Source of the DNA: Tricholomella constricta
Lineage: Eukaryota; Basidiomycota; Agaricomycetes; Agaricales; Lyophyllaceae
Direction of reading: 5' to 3'
Assembly: GCA_013368375.1 (NCBI GenBank)
Contig: JAACJP010000013.1
Span: forward strand, 806,001 to 870,000
DNA: 64,000 bases
Shown here piece by piece: positions 11,201-24,118 of the stretch; within the stretch, counting starts at the first letter, position 1; each line of letters starts with the position of its first letter. A program made the position numbers and the translations under genes. The notes under the pieces are model-generated. The model was not told the origin of the DNA. It saw only the letters and a list, made by a program, of their open reading frames with translations, and searched no databases.

Positions 11201-14200
11201 TCATCTTTGGGGGATACCGCCCTGGGGGATTTTGAGAAAGGGTACACGGTTCCAATCGGCCGCTTTGAACCATGTCAGCGACCAGAAACAGGAGAATGTA
11301 GCAGACTCACTTCGCTGATGTACCCAGTTACCCCACCAGTCCAAAGTAATTGAGCCATTCCTGGGGAACTATGCACCGCGTCAACAAAGTGCGCCCAGCC
11401 CAGAAAATGCAAAACTTACTTGTAAACTGAAGAAAATAAACATGAGGGAGATAACCGTGCCTACATGGGCGTTGATAATGAGTCAGATACCCTTGGGACT
11501 GTCAAGATCAAAACCTACCGCTGTCCAAAGCTGCACTCGCGACGTAATTGAATTTGCTCCACCAGGCGAAATTCTTTTTCCGAATGAAATATTGGAATAT
11601 AAATCCAACGGCGAACCACGAGGAGTAGTTGATGCCAGTCGCTGGCGGGATCCCAGACACTCCGTTCAGAATGACTGGAGTGCTGACGTATTTGATCCAG
11701 GAGTTGGGGTATCGCCGTTGCCAGAACCAGAACGGAATAGGCAGGAAGACACCTATAACCATGGCGTAGAGATGCGGGTGGTATATAGATCCAACTCCAA
11801 ATTGCCTACTCGGTCCAATAAGACCCCTAGGTGCACAATCGGTAAATACACGATGATGGTCACAAAGACGAAAAGTGCGTACCAGACGGCGGATGCGGTG
11901 AAGAACACTTGATTGTGCGGGCATGTCAACTGGCTCTTCTGATTGGGATCACATATATCCTGAACGTTAGCAAATATCCATGTCTTGACGCCGACTTGGA
12001 CGAAGGCAGCCAAGATTGTCGCAATCAGTTGCACTTTGAAATTATACTAAGCGAAAAATTTTGCAAGATAGGACGAAGGAATACGTACCCAAGAATGTGG
12101 CCCGTGGCGGCACCTTGATGTAATGGCCCAGCTTCAAGTCTTGAACAAACGATGTAGCCTCGGTGAGCGTTTGGACGGAGTACGCCTTGAACACCTATTG
12201 AAAGTCATGAAATCAAATTCAGAATCACTACGAAGGATGAATATATACCATATTAGCCAGCGGATTGCCAGGTAGCAGGGTCCCCGGAATAATTTGTGCG
12301 AGGATGTTGAGCGTGATCTGTGCGTAGATAGTTGACGATTTGACCTGCTGGAGATATAGTTCGACGTACCCCTTGGCCTGTCATGGCGTAGATAAAGCCA
12401 GATGGAAGAATGTATATGACAGGTAGTATAATCGCCAACACCAATGCCCAGACAGGAACCTTCGTACTCCATACCTACAACGGCATTCAGCATCCCACAT
12501 CTCACAGGAATTGGGTAGTCACTTACTTCAACGGCAATGACGGCCATGCAGAAGAAGAAGCAGAAAGCACTCATGTACCACCAATCGGGTACTTCGGGAT
12601 AATTGCGCATGAGTTTCGCGTGGATATCGTCGCTCTCCACCTTCATCTTCTTGATCCCGTTGAGCAGACTGCGGCCGTGGTATAATAGCGTGTGAATGAT
12701 AACACAAGTACTCAATGCAAATGCAAGGAGATAGGTCATCGCGTAGGTGGCAGGGAGATAAAGTGGCGAATAATCATTGTAGGCGTCGATGTCGAAACGG
12801 TCATCCTTTGTGAGGACTCGAGTGATATTGTAGACGTTGCCGTGAAGGTCATATGGCTCGTTTGCAGAGATAGGGAAGTATGCTAGTGACCATGCCTAGA
12901 AAAAATTGAGCAGCTTGAGAGTTGTTGTGCGAGGGAAACACACGTTTGAGTAGTACAGCGCAGGAGTCAATATCCAGTAGAACATGACGAAGCCAAGGAA
13001 AATGTGCACTTCCGCCCACCATGGAACTACAAGAAAGTGGTCAGTCTCACACAGTGAATAGTAATGTAGAGTAGTATACCCATCAACGGACTGCCAATCC
13101 AACTGATTTGCGTCCAATCGAACGTCAAGACGCTGAAGCCCAGCCCAGAATGTACACCAAATATTTGGTTGACCGGGATGTTTTCCGGTGCAGCCCAGCA
13201 TACAAATGAGAACACCGAGAGAGCCTCGAACAAGAAACCTGTACACTGTTTAGTTTTACCTTGATGGGCAGTATTAAATTATACTGACCAGGCAAGAAAA
13301 AGAAAAAGAAGCTGCCGATCATGACGATCATAAAGAACCTATAGCGCGACATGCCCTTGCCCCCGCCCCGACCAAGGCTCATGCCAACACCATCGTCCTC
13401 ATCTTCCGCATGCAGGGTATTCAACAAAGTACAAGCGACCAGATTCTGGGGCCACACCATGCTGGCGGGCCACACTAAGAAGCGCCGACACAAGCCCGCA
13501 AGGCCGAACCCGGTCAGCTGCGTCGCGAGGACGAGCACCAGAGCAAACCAGTATCCCAGGTGGAGTTCGTAGTACACCTCCGAGACGACGACAGCATTGA
13601 GCGCATAAGGGTTGCCGACGGCGACGTTTGCCATGATGAATACGAGGACGTGCTCTTTGATGTTCCACGGGCCGGGGTTGAGGGAGAATTCGATGGCGCG
13701 TGGGTATGTGAGGGGTCGGAAGAGGTTGATGAAGAAGAGACCTATCCGGGAAGTATTTGCATTTGGTATCGGGATGACTGAGGAGGGGAGGTTGGGTATA
13801 GGAATCCGATACGTGGTGATGGGTAGTGTGAAGGCAAGAAACTTGCCAAAAGGGTAAGAAATAAGGAGGAGCGCTAAGGGAACTACTGTCGGGGCAGGGG
13901 AGCGGAAATTGAAAAAGACATTGAGAGCACTGCGTTGAAGTGGTCAATGTACAGGGAAGTTAATGGGTAAGAGATCATAGCTTACCTGCTTATCATGCAG
14001 AGCAAAAGCCCAACGAACCACATACGGATCGTTAGCGCCGGCATGTCGGGGTCATCGATATTGGATACAGAGGCGCGAACTTCGGGGAATGGGCTGTCCT
14101 CGTCGTCTATTGCGTCGAAATCGAACTCCATTCTAGTTAAAGAGGGAGGGTAGGAAAGGGGAGAGCAGGAGGTTAGTGGGAGCGAAGGGGACGACATCAG

Positions 14201-15181
14201 GTGAAGAGAAAGGGCACCGATGGAAAAGAAACAGAGGATGGCATATGAGAGGACATGGCACGCGTCGGGTGGATCACTTTAGCACGCAAAATGCAGAAGT
14301 TCGAGGGACGTAAAATCTGCCCGCCGCGAGGACAGAAAAAGAAGTCAAGAAGACGACAGAAGAGCGATCCATTTAGGCATCACAGTGCAAAGAGCACAGT
14401 GCACCCACAAAAGCAAAACAGACAGCTTCGTTGGTGCAACTCACTTTATCGACCCTTCTCTGCTCGTCTCGTCATCATCCTCCATCATACTGCGTCCAAG
14501 GCTCAGCGAATCTGTCATTGACGTGTCGTGTCGCTTTGAACTTCTCCGCCTTGAGGTCCCAGCCTCCATGTCCATTTCCTTCTCACTTCCCGTCGCGCTT
14601 GCCTGGCTGCCTGGCGTAAGAGATACGCGCACTTCGCGGGTCTCAGCGGTCATAGGCACATTAGATATTGCGGTGTCCCCTGGGGTATTCAATCTTCGTA
14701 GACGGTAGGGGTTGTCGTGGGTATTGTGGTTATTTGAGTCTGTGGAGGGTGGGGTTTGCGGCGGCGGTTGGAAATATTGAAAATGCGGCGTAGATGGACC
14801 AACACCTGAAAGCGAGTCGGCAGGGAAGCGTGCATAGGGATCGAACGTGGGTGATGGGTAGGTTATGTGAGGTGAGGGAGGGGAATTTGCGAATGGTTGG
14901 TCGGAAGGGTGGTCTGTAGGGTGATTCTGGGGATAATCGTATTGAAACTGCTGCTGGTGTTGCTTTTGCTGCTGCTGTTCCGCGGTTGAAGGGGGGAGAA
15001 ACGCAAATACATCCTCATCCTCGCTCTCCTCCTCCTCCTCCTCGAGATCATAATCAGGCCCGTATGTGTACTGTGGATTGTGGTCATAGAGGGCGCCATG
15101 GCCAGTCGCAGTGGTGGGACGGCCACCATTAAAAGTGTATGGGCGAGACGAGCCAGCGGTCGACGGTGGTCGCCAGGCCAT
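11201..15181 (-). CDS. OPT-family oligopeptide transporter
   Basis: Fourteen exons on the minus strand (15181-14445, 14132-13986, 13929-13289, 13238-13080, 13026-12944, 12895-12527, 12474-12370, 12317-12249, 12194-12089, 12033-11883, 11826-11519, 11460-11420, 11368-11311, 11262-11201) give 1011 residues. OPT proteins are proton-coupled plasma-membrane importers of small peptides and related thiols. The hallmark SPFPEVRASVSNIDDPDMP block precedes the first helix. NPGPWNIKEHV, CRRFLVWPASMVWPQNL, the PEVPDWWYM loop, the LPGNPLANM loop and the terminal WWGNWV-TADW region follow, with many hydrophobic spans between. The first exon adds a ~245-residue cytosolic tail rich in Gln, Pro and Asp/Glu. 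It joins the transporter body across a 312-nt intron, long for this gene (others about 46-70 nt). A shorter form could start at 14131 or 14197. Confidence 0.92.
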
Positions 15182-17832
15182 GGGTGCTGGGGAGGTCGAC
15201 GTGAAGGCAGAGTTTGGAGGGGAACCGACAGAGGCGATGGACAGGAGGGTATGCTCGCCGTCGGTGATGGTGGTGTCGCACAGAGTTGGGGAGGGCAGCT
15301 GGGAGAGTTGGCTGGGAATTCAGCGCCAGCCCAGGCAATCATTTACAAGCCAGGCACATCAAGTGCCTGACCCCGTATGGCATTTCCTTTCTCATCCTGT
15401 TCTTCACCCAGGTCCAGGCCGCATTCGTATCCTCGCCAGTGAACATGCCACCAATCCCTTTTATTTGGAAGAGCTCAACTTGGTATTCGCTCTACACTCT
15501 GTGCTGAATACAGAGCTTTTCGACCATTAAGGTAAATACCCGCACACGCCGGAAAACCAATTTGCATCATTTCTGTACCTTTTTATGTTCCTGGAGCCTC
15601 AGGCCTCAAGGCTCAAGGCAGGCCTGCAACGCACCCCCCTCCCCGCACAATCGTGCACAAAAGTACATTCCTGACTTTTATTAACACCGATCCAAGATAT
15701 TCCAGGAGTCGAACACCAAAATATACTCTATCGCGATCCTTTACTCATCAGTCTCAATCATGGCCATAACTGTCAGTGTCTTCCCAGACATAACAACCGT
15801 CTCATAAACCTTTCCTGGCGCTGGCGTTTTGTGGGACTGATGGGCGGTTTGTTAGAACTTCTCCAAACATAACGGTTCCAAAACTGTACAAAATGAGTGT
15901 AAGGGGCACGTCGTCCTTCGCCATCCCTTACCCCGAGAACATGTATGTCACCTTCCTTTCTGCAGTTTTTTTGACAGCTTTTGACGTCCATCTTGAAAGC
16001 CGTAAGGTCTCGTTTTATTTGCCCATTCTTTCAAGCAATACAGGCAGTACAGCTACCGTTACGTTTCATCAATAAAAAACATCGAATGAGTGCCTGTGAG
16101 TCCCCTATGTCCAATCCAAACCCGTGCTTCACCGTGCATAACCTACGGCATCAAAATAGACCCCGCCTGTCCTTCCAATCTGGGTACATGCAAGGAACAA
16201 ATGTTGAATGCAACCTCGACTGGCAATGCCAGTAAGTAAGCGGCCCGGGAGGTCCTCGACCCTCGACGCAGATAATCTTGGGCCTATGCTCCGACACGGA
16301 TGGTACAGGGTGCATGACGTTCCGAATTCTCTGCCCTGTCTTGCCCTCCAATTACCAATTCGTGAACCTAAAGGGTCGAACTCGTCCTGCCTGACCCAAG
16401 AATGCTCTTCTTCTATTTCCTGACGAATTTATGACAATGATATTCGCTTCCATGATCTCCTTTTTGCAGGTTATTTCACATCTGGACTCACTCCAGCGAC
16501 AAGTGCGAAAGGAAACCACCATACCTGTCGCTGACTCTGAATTCTGACAGCTGGGAATACACTGGCCGAAGGATCGATGACGGCGTGTTCTCTGACATAT
16601 GCGGGACTGGCATCCTGGAGACTCGTGGGGGATCTTTCAAATCACGAACTGATTAGTCTGCTGTCTGTTGATCTCGAGAATTCAGAATGCCAGGAGCGAT
16701 AATATCTGTCAGCTCTGGAGATTTGAAAGCACCCCAAACACTTGAAGCCTGCAGGTCGGCCTCTTGAGACACGATGGATTTTCTATCATTATCACTGTCA
16801 TTTACCCCAGAGCAGCACATGCCCATTGCTCAGCCGCGCCTGACGCGCCGTTGGGTATGGGGCTCGTTGAGGCGATTCGATGATCATTTTGAATATCGCG
16901 ATGACCCATTTATTGTGACGTTTTTGAAAAGGCAAGGATGTTAGAACCGTGGCCTCAAGCACAGCGCTCCAGCGGCAATCTTCGGGTATGGTATGTCAAC
17001 GACAACCTGTTACAGCATTGAACTCTCAGCCTGTCGCTGTACAGACTGTGGTAGAGTCTTGGTTCGATAACGGCGAGTTCACGGTAATTGCTACGCTTCG
17101 ATATCAAAACTGTATTGAGAGACCATGGTTCTATGAACGAAAACGAGCCGCCTCCAGACAGGCCGACGCGGCTCTCACAGCATGCGTGGTGAGAATCCCC
17201 ACGCAACTCCTGTGGTGGCAGAAGGGACGTAGATTGAGATGCTATTCACGGATCCAAGGATCTCAACGACGCAGTTGAGGACAGTCCCTGACTCCGAGAC
17301 AGCTTTCGAGGCATGCGCAGCCCGCTTTTCATACAGTGCTTGACTCCGAGAGAGAGCCAATCGCAGATGGGACCCACAGTTAATTGTTGACCACGATTTG
17401 TGGCAAGCGTCGGATGGACGGTACCGGTGTTTCGTCGGAGAGCCCATACCTCCCATGCCCATGAGGCCGCGGCCTCGCCTCGTCAAAGCTCGTAGCTACA
17501 TCGATAAGGAAAGTCCAGACCGGAAAACATGTCCTCAAGAATGATTATGCATTGCAGGTACTAGACAGGTCATACCGAAATAGTCGCGGAAGATCAGATC
17601 ACAAGTGTAAGATTTCAAGCCATGTAAATCGGCATCGATATACAGAAGATTCTTCAAGCGCACGTATTGCACGACCGGATAGCAGGATGCCTAGATAAAG
17701 ACTGGGCCAGAGTCTTGAATATTGAGTTTTCTCGAGTGGTCATGATCGGGGAAAGAAACCAAGCGTTCACAGCCACAAGCGCGTTGTTCTCAACATTTCT
17801 TTCTTGGCCACGCCAGGCAATTTCCACCAACA
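15182..17832. other. Long intergenic region, nothing recognised
   Basis: No gene could be supported over about 2.6 kb. The frame of the transporter's first exon stays open upstream to about 15310. A further minus-strand frame from 15446 (starting MFTGEDTNAAWTWV) reads to about 15342, so the transporter may have an extra 5' exon, but the phases do not fit cleanly. Between 15530 and 17830 there are only short frames, no tRNA that I could see and no repeat pair. Confidence 0.35.
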
Positions 17833-18517
17833 ATGGTCAGTACCATCGCCTATATCCACCGTATAGATTACCTGATGAAATTACTTTCTAGCTCCCTCTA
17901 TCTCTTCTGAATGCCGCGCAGAACAAACCCATGGTCAGTCGTCCGATCTCTCCACATCGCCAACACCCCCGCCTGACCATTTGATCCAGTTAGTGGAACT
18001 GAAGAATGGCGAGACTTTTAATGGCCATCTAGTAAACTGTGACAATTTCATGAACATCACGCTGCGGGAGGTGTACCAGACGACTGCGGATGGCGAACGG
18101 TTCTGGAAGCTCAAGGAGTGCTACATTCGGGGAAGCACAGTGCGTATCCATCCTTTGGGCCACTGGTTTCGTTCTCCCGCTGATCATCGACGTATCGTCT
18201 TTCGCAGATAAAGTACTTGCGTGTGCCAGATACGTTGTTGGATGCTGTGAAGGAGGAACAGAACAGGGCGAGAGATGCCGGTCGGGGGGCACGAGGCGCG
18301 CATGTCAGCGGTGGTCGTGGCGGTACGTCTATTGGCCACATTTTCTATGCTTACGATAACTTACTGTGTCCTTGGTATCATAGGACGAGGTGCACCAGCT
18401 CGAGGTAATTTCATTTTTCCCTAAGCATCATCTTAGATCTGAACATGATTTCTAGGTGGTCGTGGTGGCCGCGGAGGCCCAGCACGCGGAGGCAGGGGAC
18501 GTGGTCGTGGAACATAA
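17833..18517 (+). CDS. LSM4: U6 snRNA-associated Sm-like protein LSm4
   Basis: Six exons (17833-17835, 17892-17933, 17990-18139, 18208-18322, 18384-18404, 18456-18517) give 130 residues. The protein starts [15 protein letters not shown] and continues [19 protein letters not shown], the Sm1 motif, then [14 protein letters not shown], the Sm2 motif, and an RGG-rich tail ([18 protein letters not shown]), as in LSm4 of animals and fungi. LSm4 is a subunit of the LSm2-8 ring on the U6 snRNA 3' end in splicing and of the cytoplasmic LSm1-7 ring in mRNA decapping. The RGG tail promotes P-body assembly and is a likely target of arginine methylation. The first exon contributes only the ATG codon: its G is followed directly by the donor. 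Length is normal for the family. Confidence 0.95.
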
Positions 18518-18762
18518 CAGTTCAAGGGGTGTTATTGGCGGGGATTGACGATGCGTCTGCCACGATTAAGGTGTGAACTTGTATTGCTATTGTCGCTGTT
18601 ACCTTCGGACACGCTTTGGAAAGAAACGGCAACCCATACGCCTCAATTCACGACGGCGTCGATGCTACTAGTTGACTATTCTTTAGTTGTCTTTCTATAC
18701 GTGCCCCTCTTCCCATCTAGATAGAGTATCTGTAAGTACATGCCTCACAGCAAGGCCTAGTG

Positions 18763-20580
18763 TTACGTCTGCCATCTGTCCTCAGCAACATCAGACAGCA
18801 CCTGGAACATCAGTGCACATTCCTGATCCTCCTCTTCTGGTTCTTTAAGGACCCATTTGCCCTTTGAACGGAAGGGTAGGAACTCAGTCGTACTTCTTGA
18901 GCAGATGATTATAGGGCTGACCGTATATAGCGTCGGACCTATGGCGATGGTCCGCAGCTTCGAACCTTCAGTCCGAAGCATTAGGCTTGTCGCATGCTGC
19001 AGCGTAAATTCCTCTGCGTTGAGGCTGAGGTCACTTGGAATCCATTGCACGTGTAACCTCAGCGTTTGCAAATTCTTAGCCGCAGAAATTGAATCTGTAA
19101 TGGATTGCTAGCTTAGGGGTTAGCAGTTACCTCCTTCTAGTAAGAACAGGAGTACAGACGATGTCGGGGCTGGCAGTCGAACAAACCAATGTCTCGAGAT
19201 TTGGGAACTTTGTGCATAGACATTCGATGTCGCCCATGGTCAATTGGGCTTCGCCGACGATGAAGTGCTTCAGCGTCTCCCCGTGGATGAAGGCCAAGTC
19301 CAAGATGAACATTCTGGGAATGCTCGTATGCCCTGAATTGATAGTAAAGGCGTGCAATGTCAACGTTTCAAGACTAGGTTTCGGGATAAGTTCGCGAATC
19401 CAACCCCAGAGTTTCTGCGGCCCAAAGCTGTCTATTGAGCTGGTCCGTACTGTCAGTTGGCGAAGAGCTGGAAACGAGGGTGGAGGTAGGTGATTGTCAC
19501 TGGATCGCCGGTACGCGCGATTGTAGTAGCTCCCAGGGTACTCGGTGTCCAGAGAGCGAAGATCGAGGAGATAGGCCATTATTGTGGGGATCGCAGTCGC
19601 CGGTGCACCCTTCAGACGAAGGTCTTTCAATTTCGGAAGCTGAGAGAGCACTGAAATAAGGATCGTTGGTGGGACGCCTGAACATCGCTGTAACAGAAGC
19701 AACAATTAACACGTACAGTCGGAACATGGGTAGGAATATGCACTGACGCCCAATTCGAGATGAGTAAGTGTACTTCCGAGTGACTCGGACCATCCTTGAA
19801 GGACACGTGGAGGGCCTTCCATACACCAGATGGATATCTTGCGCAAACCAGAAAGGGTGTTGATTTCTGACCATACAGCGGTCCCGAGGTCGCTGTGGGT
19901 GCGGATAGATATTTCTTGAAGAGGGTGCTCGCGGACTACAGCGATAAAGGAGAGAAGAGTCGAGTCAGTTGTGGAGCTATCGTCGATCCACGCTATTGAC
20001 TCTAAGTTCTTGCAGAGTGCAAGCGCTTTCAGAGTATTTTCGGTAATGTTTGAGTATCTTGGAAGAGTACCTCGATGAATGGCACCTGAAAACAAGTACT
20101 CAGCTTGCCGTCATTTCCCGGAAGAACAATTTCCAAGTCAGATACTTGGAAGTCCATGAGAACCCACCAATTTCAGTTACATGCCGCACATACTGCGCGA
20201 AGTCTGGCCGCTGGAGAAGTGTTGTTGACGGGTGATGAACGACAGACTAGAATAAATGAACGAAGTTAGAATTGACTATTTTTTGACAGATCCAAGGATA
20301 AGGGGATGTATCGGGCGAACAGGCGCTTATCAAAGCTTTTGAAGAGCACAGAGAGAGGCGAATGGATTCCTCTCACTTTGGATATAATTCTGGAGTCAAG
20401 TGTCCTGTACAACAGCGGGGTGGCGATCCGGTTAAACACCTTGCTTACGAGCGCACATGAGTGCCAATCCGCCCTATCAGATAACTGTGCGAGGATGGGT
20501 GGAAGAATGTCAAGGGGAAGATCCTGGACAGCCAGGGAAGCCCTGAATAAGGAAGTTGAACGTTTTGGACGTCGAATCAT
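18763..20580 (-). CDS. F-box protein with leucine-rich-repeat-like C-terminus
   Basis: Five exons on the minus strand (20580-20377, 20246-20146, 20057-19748, 19687-19156, 19094-18763) give 492 residues. The N-terminus has an F-box at about residues 18-60 (VQDLPLDILPPILAQLSDR, then CALVSKVFNRIATPLLYRTL), which in this family recruits Skp1 of an SCF ubiquitin ligase. The rest consists of irregular leucine-rich segments such as LSQLPKLKDLRLKG, FPALRQLTVRT and FPNLETLVC, probably the substrate-binding face. Such F-box proteins are a very large, fast-evolving family in Agaricomycetes, so the target cannot be guessed. The exon 2-3 and exon 4-5 junctions are my best fit by phase and less certain than the rest. 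The gene is divergent from DPH5 with 188 nt between start codons. Confidence 0.8.
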
Positions 20581-20768
20581 GAGAAAGGACGAACATTGGT
20601 GAGGGAAGGGCGAGCTTTATAGAACTAGCTGTTTCCCTTGGGCAGCATGTTCCCGCCGAATCGTGCACAAGGAAAACGTTGTCCGAGAACACCGACGCTT
20701 CCCTAGTCAGTGGACATTACATATAATCTAATCTAATCTTATCCGCCACACCATTTTCTTTCCTTCCC

Positions 20769-21860
20769 ATGTTCTACATTATTGGCCTTGGGCTGTCTGA
20801 CGAAAAGGATGTCACTGTACGTGGCCTTGAGGTATGTGCGCGAATATGATGGTAGATTCCAGATTCTGACTTGGGATAGGCAATCAAAAATTGTTCTCGA
20901 GTATACCTTGAAGCATACACAAGTATCCTGATGGTTCAGAAGGATCGCCTGGTCCGTCATAGTTTTACTTCACACCAGAAACTATACCTTATTATGTGGT
21001 CCTGAAAGGAAGCTTTCTACGGCAAAGAACTGATCTTGGCAGATCGCGACACGGTCGAGACCCAGAGCGACGAAATTCTGCGCAACGCAGACAAGGAGGA
21101 CGTATGCTTGCTTGTCGTTGGAGATCCTTTTGGGTGAGTTCCTCCATGTTTTTCGATATCAGTTACTGACTATGCGATTAGTGCCACGACCCACACGGAC
21201 ATTATTTTGCGTGCTCGCGCATTAAAGATCCCTACGCGCGTAATCCATAATGCATCGATCATGAACGCCGTTGGCGCATCCGGCTTGCAGCTTTATAACT
21301 TTGGCCAAACCGTTTCTCTTGTCTTTTTCACCGAAACGTGGAAGCCAGACAGCTTCTACGATCGCATCAAGGAAAACGCTGATCTCGGGCTTCATACTCT
21401 GGTTTTGCTGGATATCAAGGTTAAGGAACAGAGTGATGAAAATCTGGCGAGGTATGACCTTCAGAAACTTTCGTTACGCGGGTCTACATCGTTCTGACCC
21501 ATGATCACCAGAGGGCGCAAAATCTACGAACCACCGCGTTACATGTCAATCCCCCTGGCCGTCAGCCAATTGGTCGAGGTTGAATCCCTCAGATCGACAG
21601 GGATTCTCCATCCTGATAAGACGCTTGCCGTCGCACTTTCACGGGTGGGTGGAGGAGACGAGCATCAGCGAATCGTTGCTGGGACTCTACAGGAGCTCTT
21701 GGACCATCCAAAGGAGACATACGGTGAACCCCTGCATAGTCTAATAATTGTAGGAAAACGGCTCCACCATCTTGAAGTCGATTATGCGGAGGAATTTGCG
21801 ATCAACAAGGACACCTGGAGGACCGTCGCAAAAGACGTGTACGGATGCTCCCTGGACTGA
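20769..21860 (+). CDS. DPH5: Diphthine methyl ester synthase (diphthamide step 2 methyltransferase)
   Basis: Five exons (20769-20831, 20880-20951, 21009-21133, 21182-21451, 21512-21860) give 292 residues, the usual family length. It begins [20 protein letters not shown] and contains the SAM-binding VVGDPFGATTHTD segment, [28 protein letters not shown] and [14 protein letters not shown]. All are conserved in DPH5. The cytosolic enzyme uses S-adenosylmethionine to methylate the intermediate made on the His side chain of elongation factor 2, on the path to diphthamide, the target of diphtheria toxin. It is divergent from the F-box gene and convergent with the asparaginyl-tRNA synthetase gene (117 nt between stops). 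No anomaly is visible. Confidence 0.96.
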
Positions 21861-21977
21861 TGGGTTATAAACGATTCGCTTTTTTTTACCCTTGAATTCG
21901 ACCCCTCCGGCACTCATGATACACACAATTGTACAAAAACACCCGGACAAATTTAAATGTTATATCCAAAGCGCCGC

Positions 21978-24118
21978 TCATGGCGTCGCGCGGCCCGGCC
22001 AGCTAAGGTTCAACAAAGTGAGTTGACAGAATGGCTCCGATGAAGGGATACGCACCGAGGATAAAGAGAGCATTCCCTCACGGTATATCTGTCAGCGAGC
22101 CATGCGAGGAAGCGCTATAATTGTAATTCCGTCAGAACCTTGCTGAGGCTAGATGAGTGTAATTCTCACCTCCACTCCCAGACCGTAACCGCCATGCTCA
22201 CATGTCCCATATTTACGTTGATCTGTGAACCAGTAGTATGGCTCTGGGTCGATTCCTTCGCGCTTGTACGCAACAAGGAGCTCCGTCATATCCGCAATCC
22301 TCATCGATCCACCTGTGTGGGCGGAATTAGATGACCACAATCCAAACAAGGAAGCCAAAGGGAACGTACCAACAATCTCTCCAACGTTAGGCATCAAAAG
22401 ATCGCAACTCTCGGTGAACGACGTTCCAGGGATCTTCTTCATGTAGAACGACTTGAGCTCCGCTGGGAACCCGTGCAAAAAGACCGGTTTTCCAATGATA
22501 TCGGTCATTTGCCTCTCAGCCGCTTCAGCGATATCGTCCCCGACTTTGTGCTCGACCATCTTGATTTGGCCACTCTCATCCTTGACGGGGTTTCCCTCTG
22601 CATCTTCCTCGGGACGTTTGATCTTGTGCTCGTTGAGCCAAGCGATGGCCTCCACGTAGGAGATGCGCATAAATGGACGCGCCGGGGCCTCAAACTTAGG
22701 GTTAAGTGTTTTGATGATGGCGGCCGAGGAGGGGTTGGTAAGGAGAATGTCTACGGTTTTGCAGATCTGCGGAATATTGTTGGTATCCTTCAAGCATTTC
22801 ATGCAATATAGAATGATGAAACTTACAATGTTTTCAATGTTGTCCATGAGATCGTCGAATGTGATGAATGCAAGCTCAGCTTCCAAATGGGTAAATTCGC
22901 TCAAGTGGCGTCGTGTATGGCTTGGTAGAATAGGGCGATCAGTCAGATTTCAAGAAGTGGAATACAAGTTAACGAACCTGTTCTCTGCTCTAAAACTCTC
23001 TTGAACGCAGAAAACATCACCGAGACTGGGCAAAACAGTTTCCAGGTACAGTTGGGAGCTCTGTGTAAGGAATGCAGGTTGTCCATAATAATCGAGTGTG
23101 AAGAGGGTAGCGCCACCCTCGACCTGCGTCTGCACCAGGCATGGCGGAGTCACCTCGAGGATATCGTAGGATGTCATGGATTCGCGGAAAGCGCTGAGAA
23201 GATACGCGCGAAGCCGAAGAACGCTGGAGGCTGTCTCTCCTCGGAGAACAAGATGCCGCAAGTCGGCTTGGATATGCGGATCTGATTTCTACATCGACTT
23301 ATAAGAACGGTGGCGTAGATATACAGGGTGTCGGTACGAACCTCGTTTACTCTGTTTGTAAACGCGTCCTCCGCACCAGGAGCAGCACCCAGGACACGCC
23401 AGTAGTCAACAATAAGCTCATGACCACCGGGTGCCTGCTTTCCTTCAGGAACGGCCTGGAGCGTGCCAACGACCTCGACAGAGGATTCCAGAGTAAGCGT
23501 GAGTGCATCATATGTGGAGGCCTGTCATAATTGTAGCCGTAAGAGGAGAATATATCATATGTCTGTTACGCACGACAGTGCCGGAAAGAACGGTTTGGAG
23601 GTAGCCTGTGCCATCCCTGACGACAAGGAAAATTATGTCTTTCTGGTCACGCAAACGATGCACCCATCCGGACACGCGAATCCGCTTAGATCGCAATTCC
23701 GTGAGATGGGCGAGTTTTGACTGTCGATCGACAGGTGTTAGCAACATCTTAGAATCGGCTCATTGTGACGAACCTTTATGGCCTTAGGCAATGACGGATC
23801 CTCCGTAAGAGTAATTTTTTTGCTTTCTTCCAACAATCTTTCTCGCTTTTCCTTCGCCTCACCTTGCTCCTTGGCGTCCCGTGCAGCGAGTTCCTCCTGC
23901 TTCTTCTTTTTCTTCTCAAGTCCTTCGGCAGTTTTCTTGGCCTTCTTGAGAGATGATTGAGTGGGCTCCTCGTATGTCCCAGAAGCATCTTTACGCGTCA
24001 GGAATGACTCCGTCGGATGGGTGAACACGGCAAATCCAAGAGATTGATAAGGCTGATCAGGGGATCCATTGCCTGTGGCATCTGAGCCTGCAGTTTCGTC
24101 GATATGGATTGGGGCCAT
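21978..24118 (-). CDS. DED81: Asparaginyl-tRNA synthetase, cytosolic (class II)
   Basis: Nine exons on the minus strand (24118-23774, 23720-23574, 23521-23342, 23288-22978, 22920-22827, 22766-22370, 22312-22170, 22114-22056, 22002-21978) give 566 residues. The N-terminal ~115 residues are a Lys/Glu-rich extension typical of eukaryotic AsnRS. An OB-fold anticodon-binding domain follows ([19 protein letters not shown]), then the class II catalytic core. Motif 2 is [21 protein letters not shown]; the [20 protein letters not shown] region leads into motif 3, GLGVERFLAWL, and the protein ends near YPRWPGR. It charges tRNA-Asn with asparagine using ATP. The last three residues (ATP, where CKP is usual in homologues as I recall them) are the only oddity. 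It is convergent with DPH5. The extension starts at 24118, preferred over the in-frame Met at 24181. Confidence 0.95.

Noticed and set aside
15342..15446. Minus-strand frame MFTGEDTNAAWTWV as an extra 5' exon of the transporter gene
   Set aside because: Protein-like, but its donor phase does not fit the available acceptor of the MAWRPP exon.
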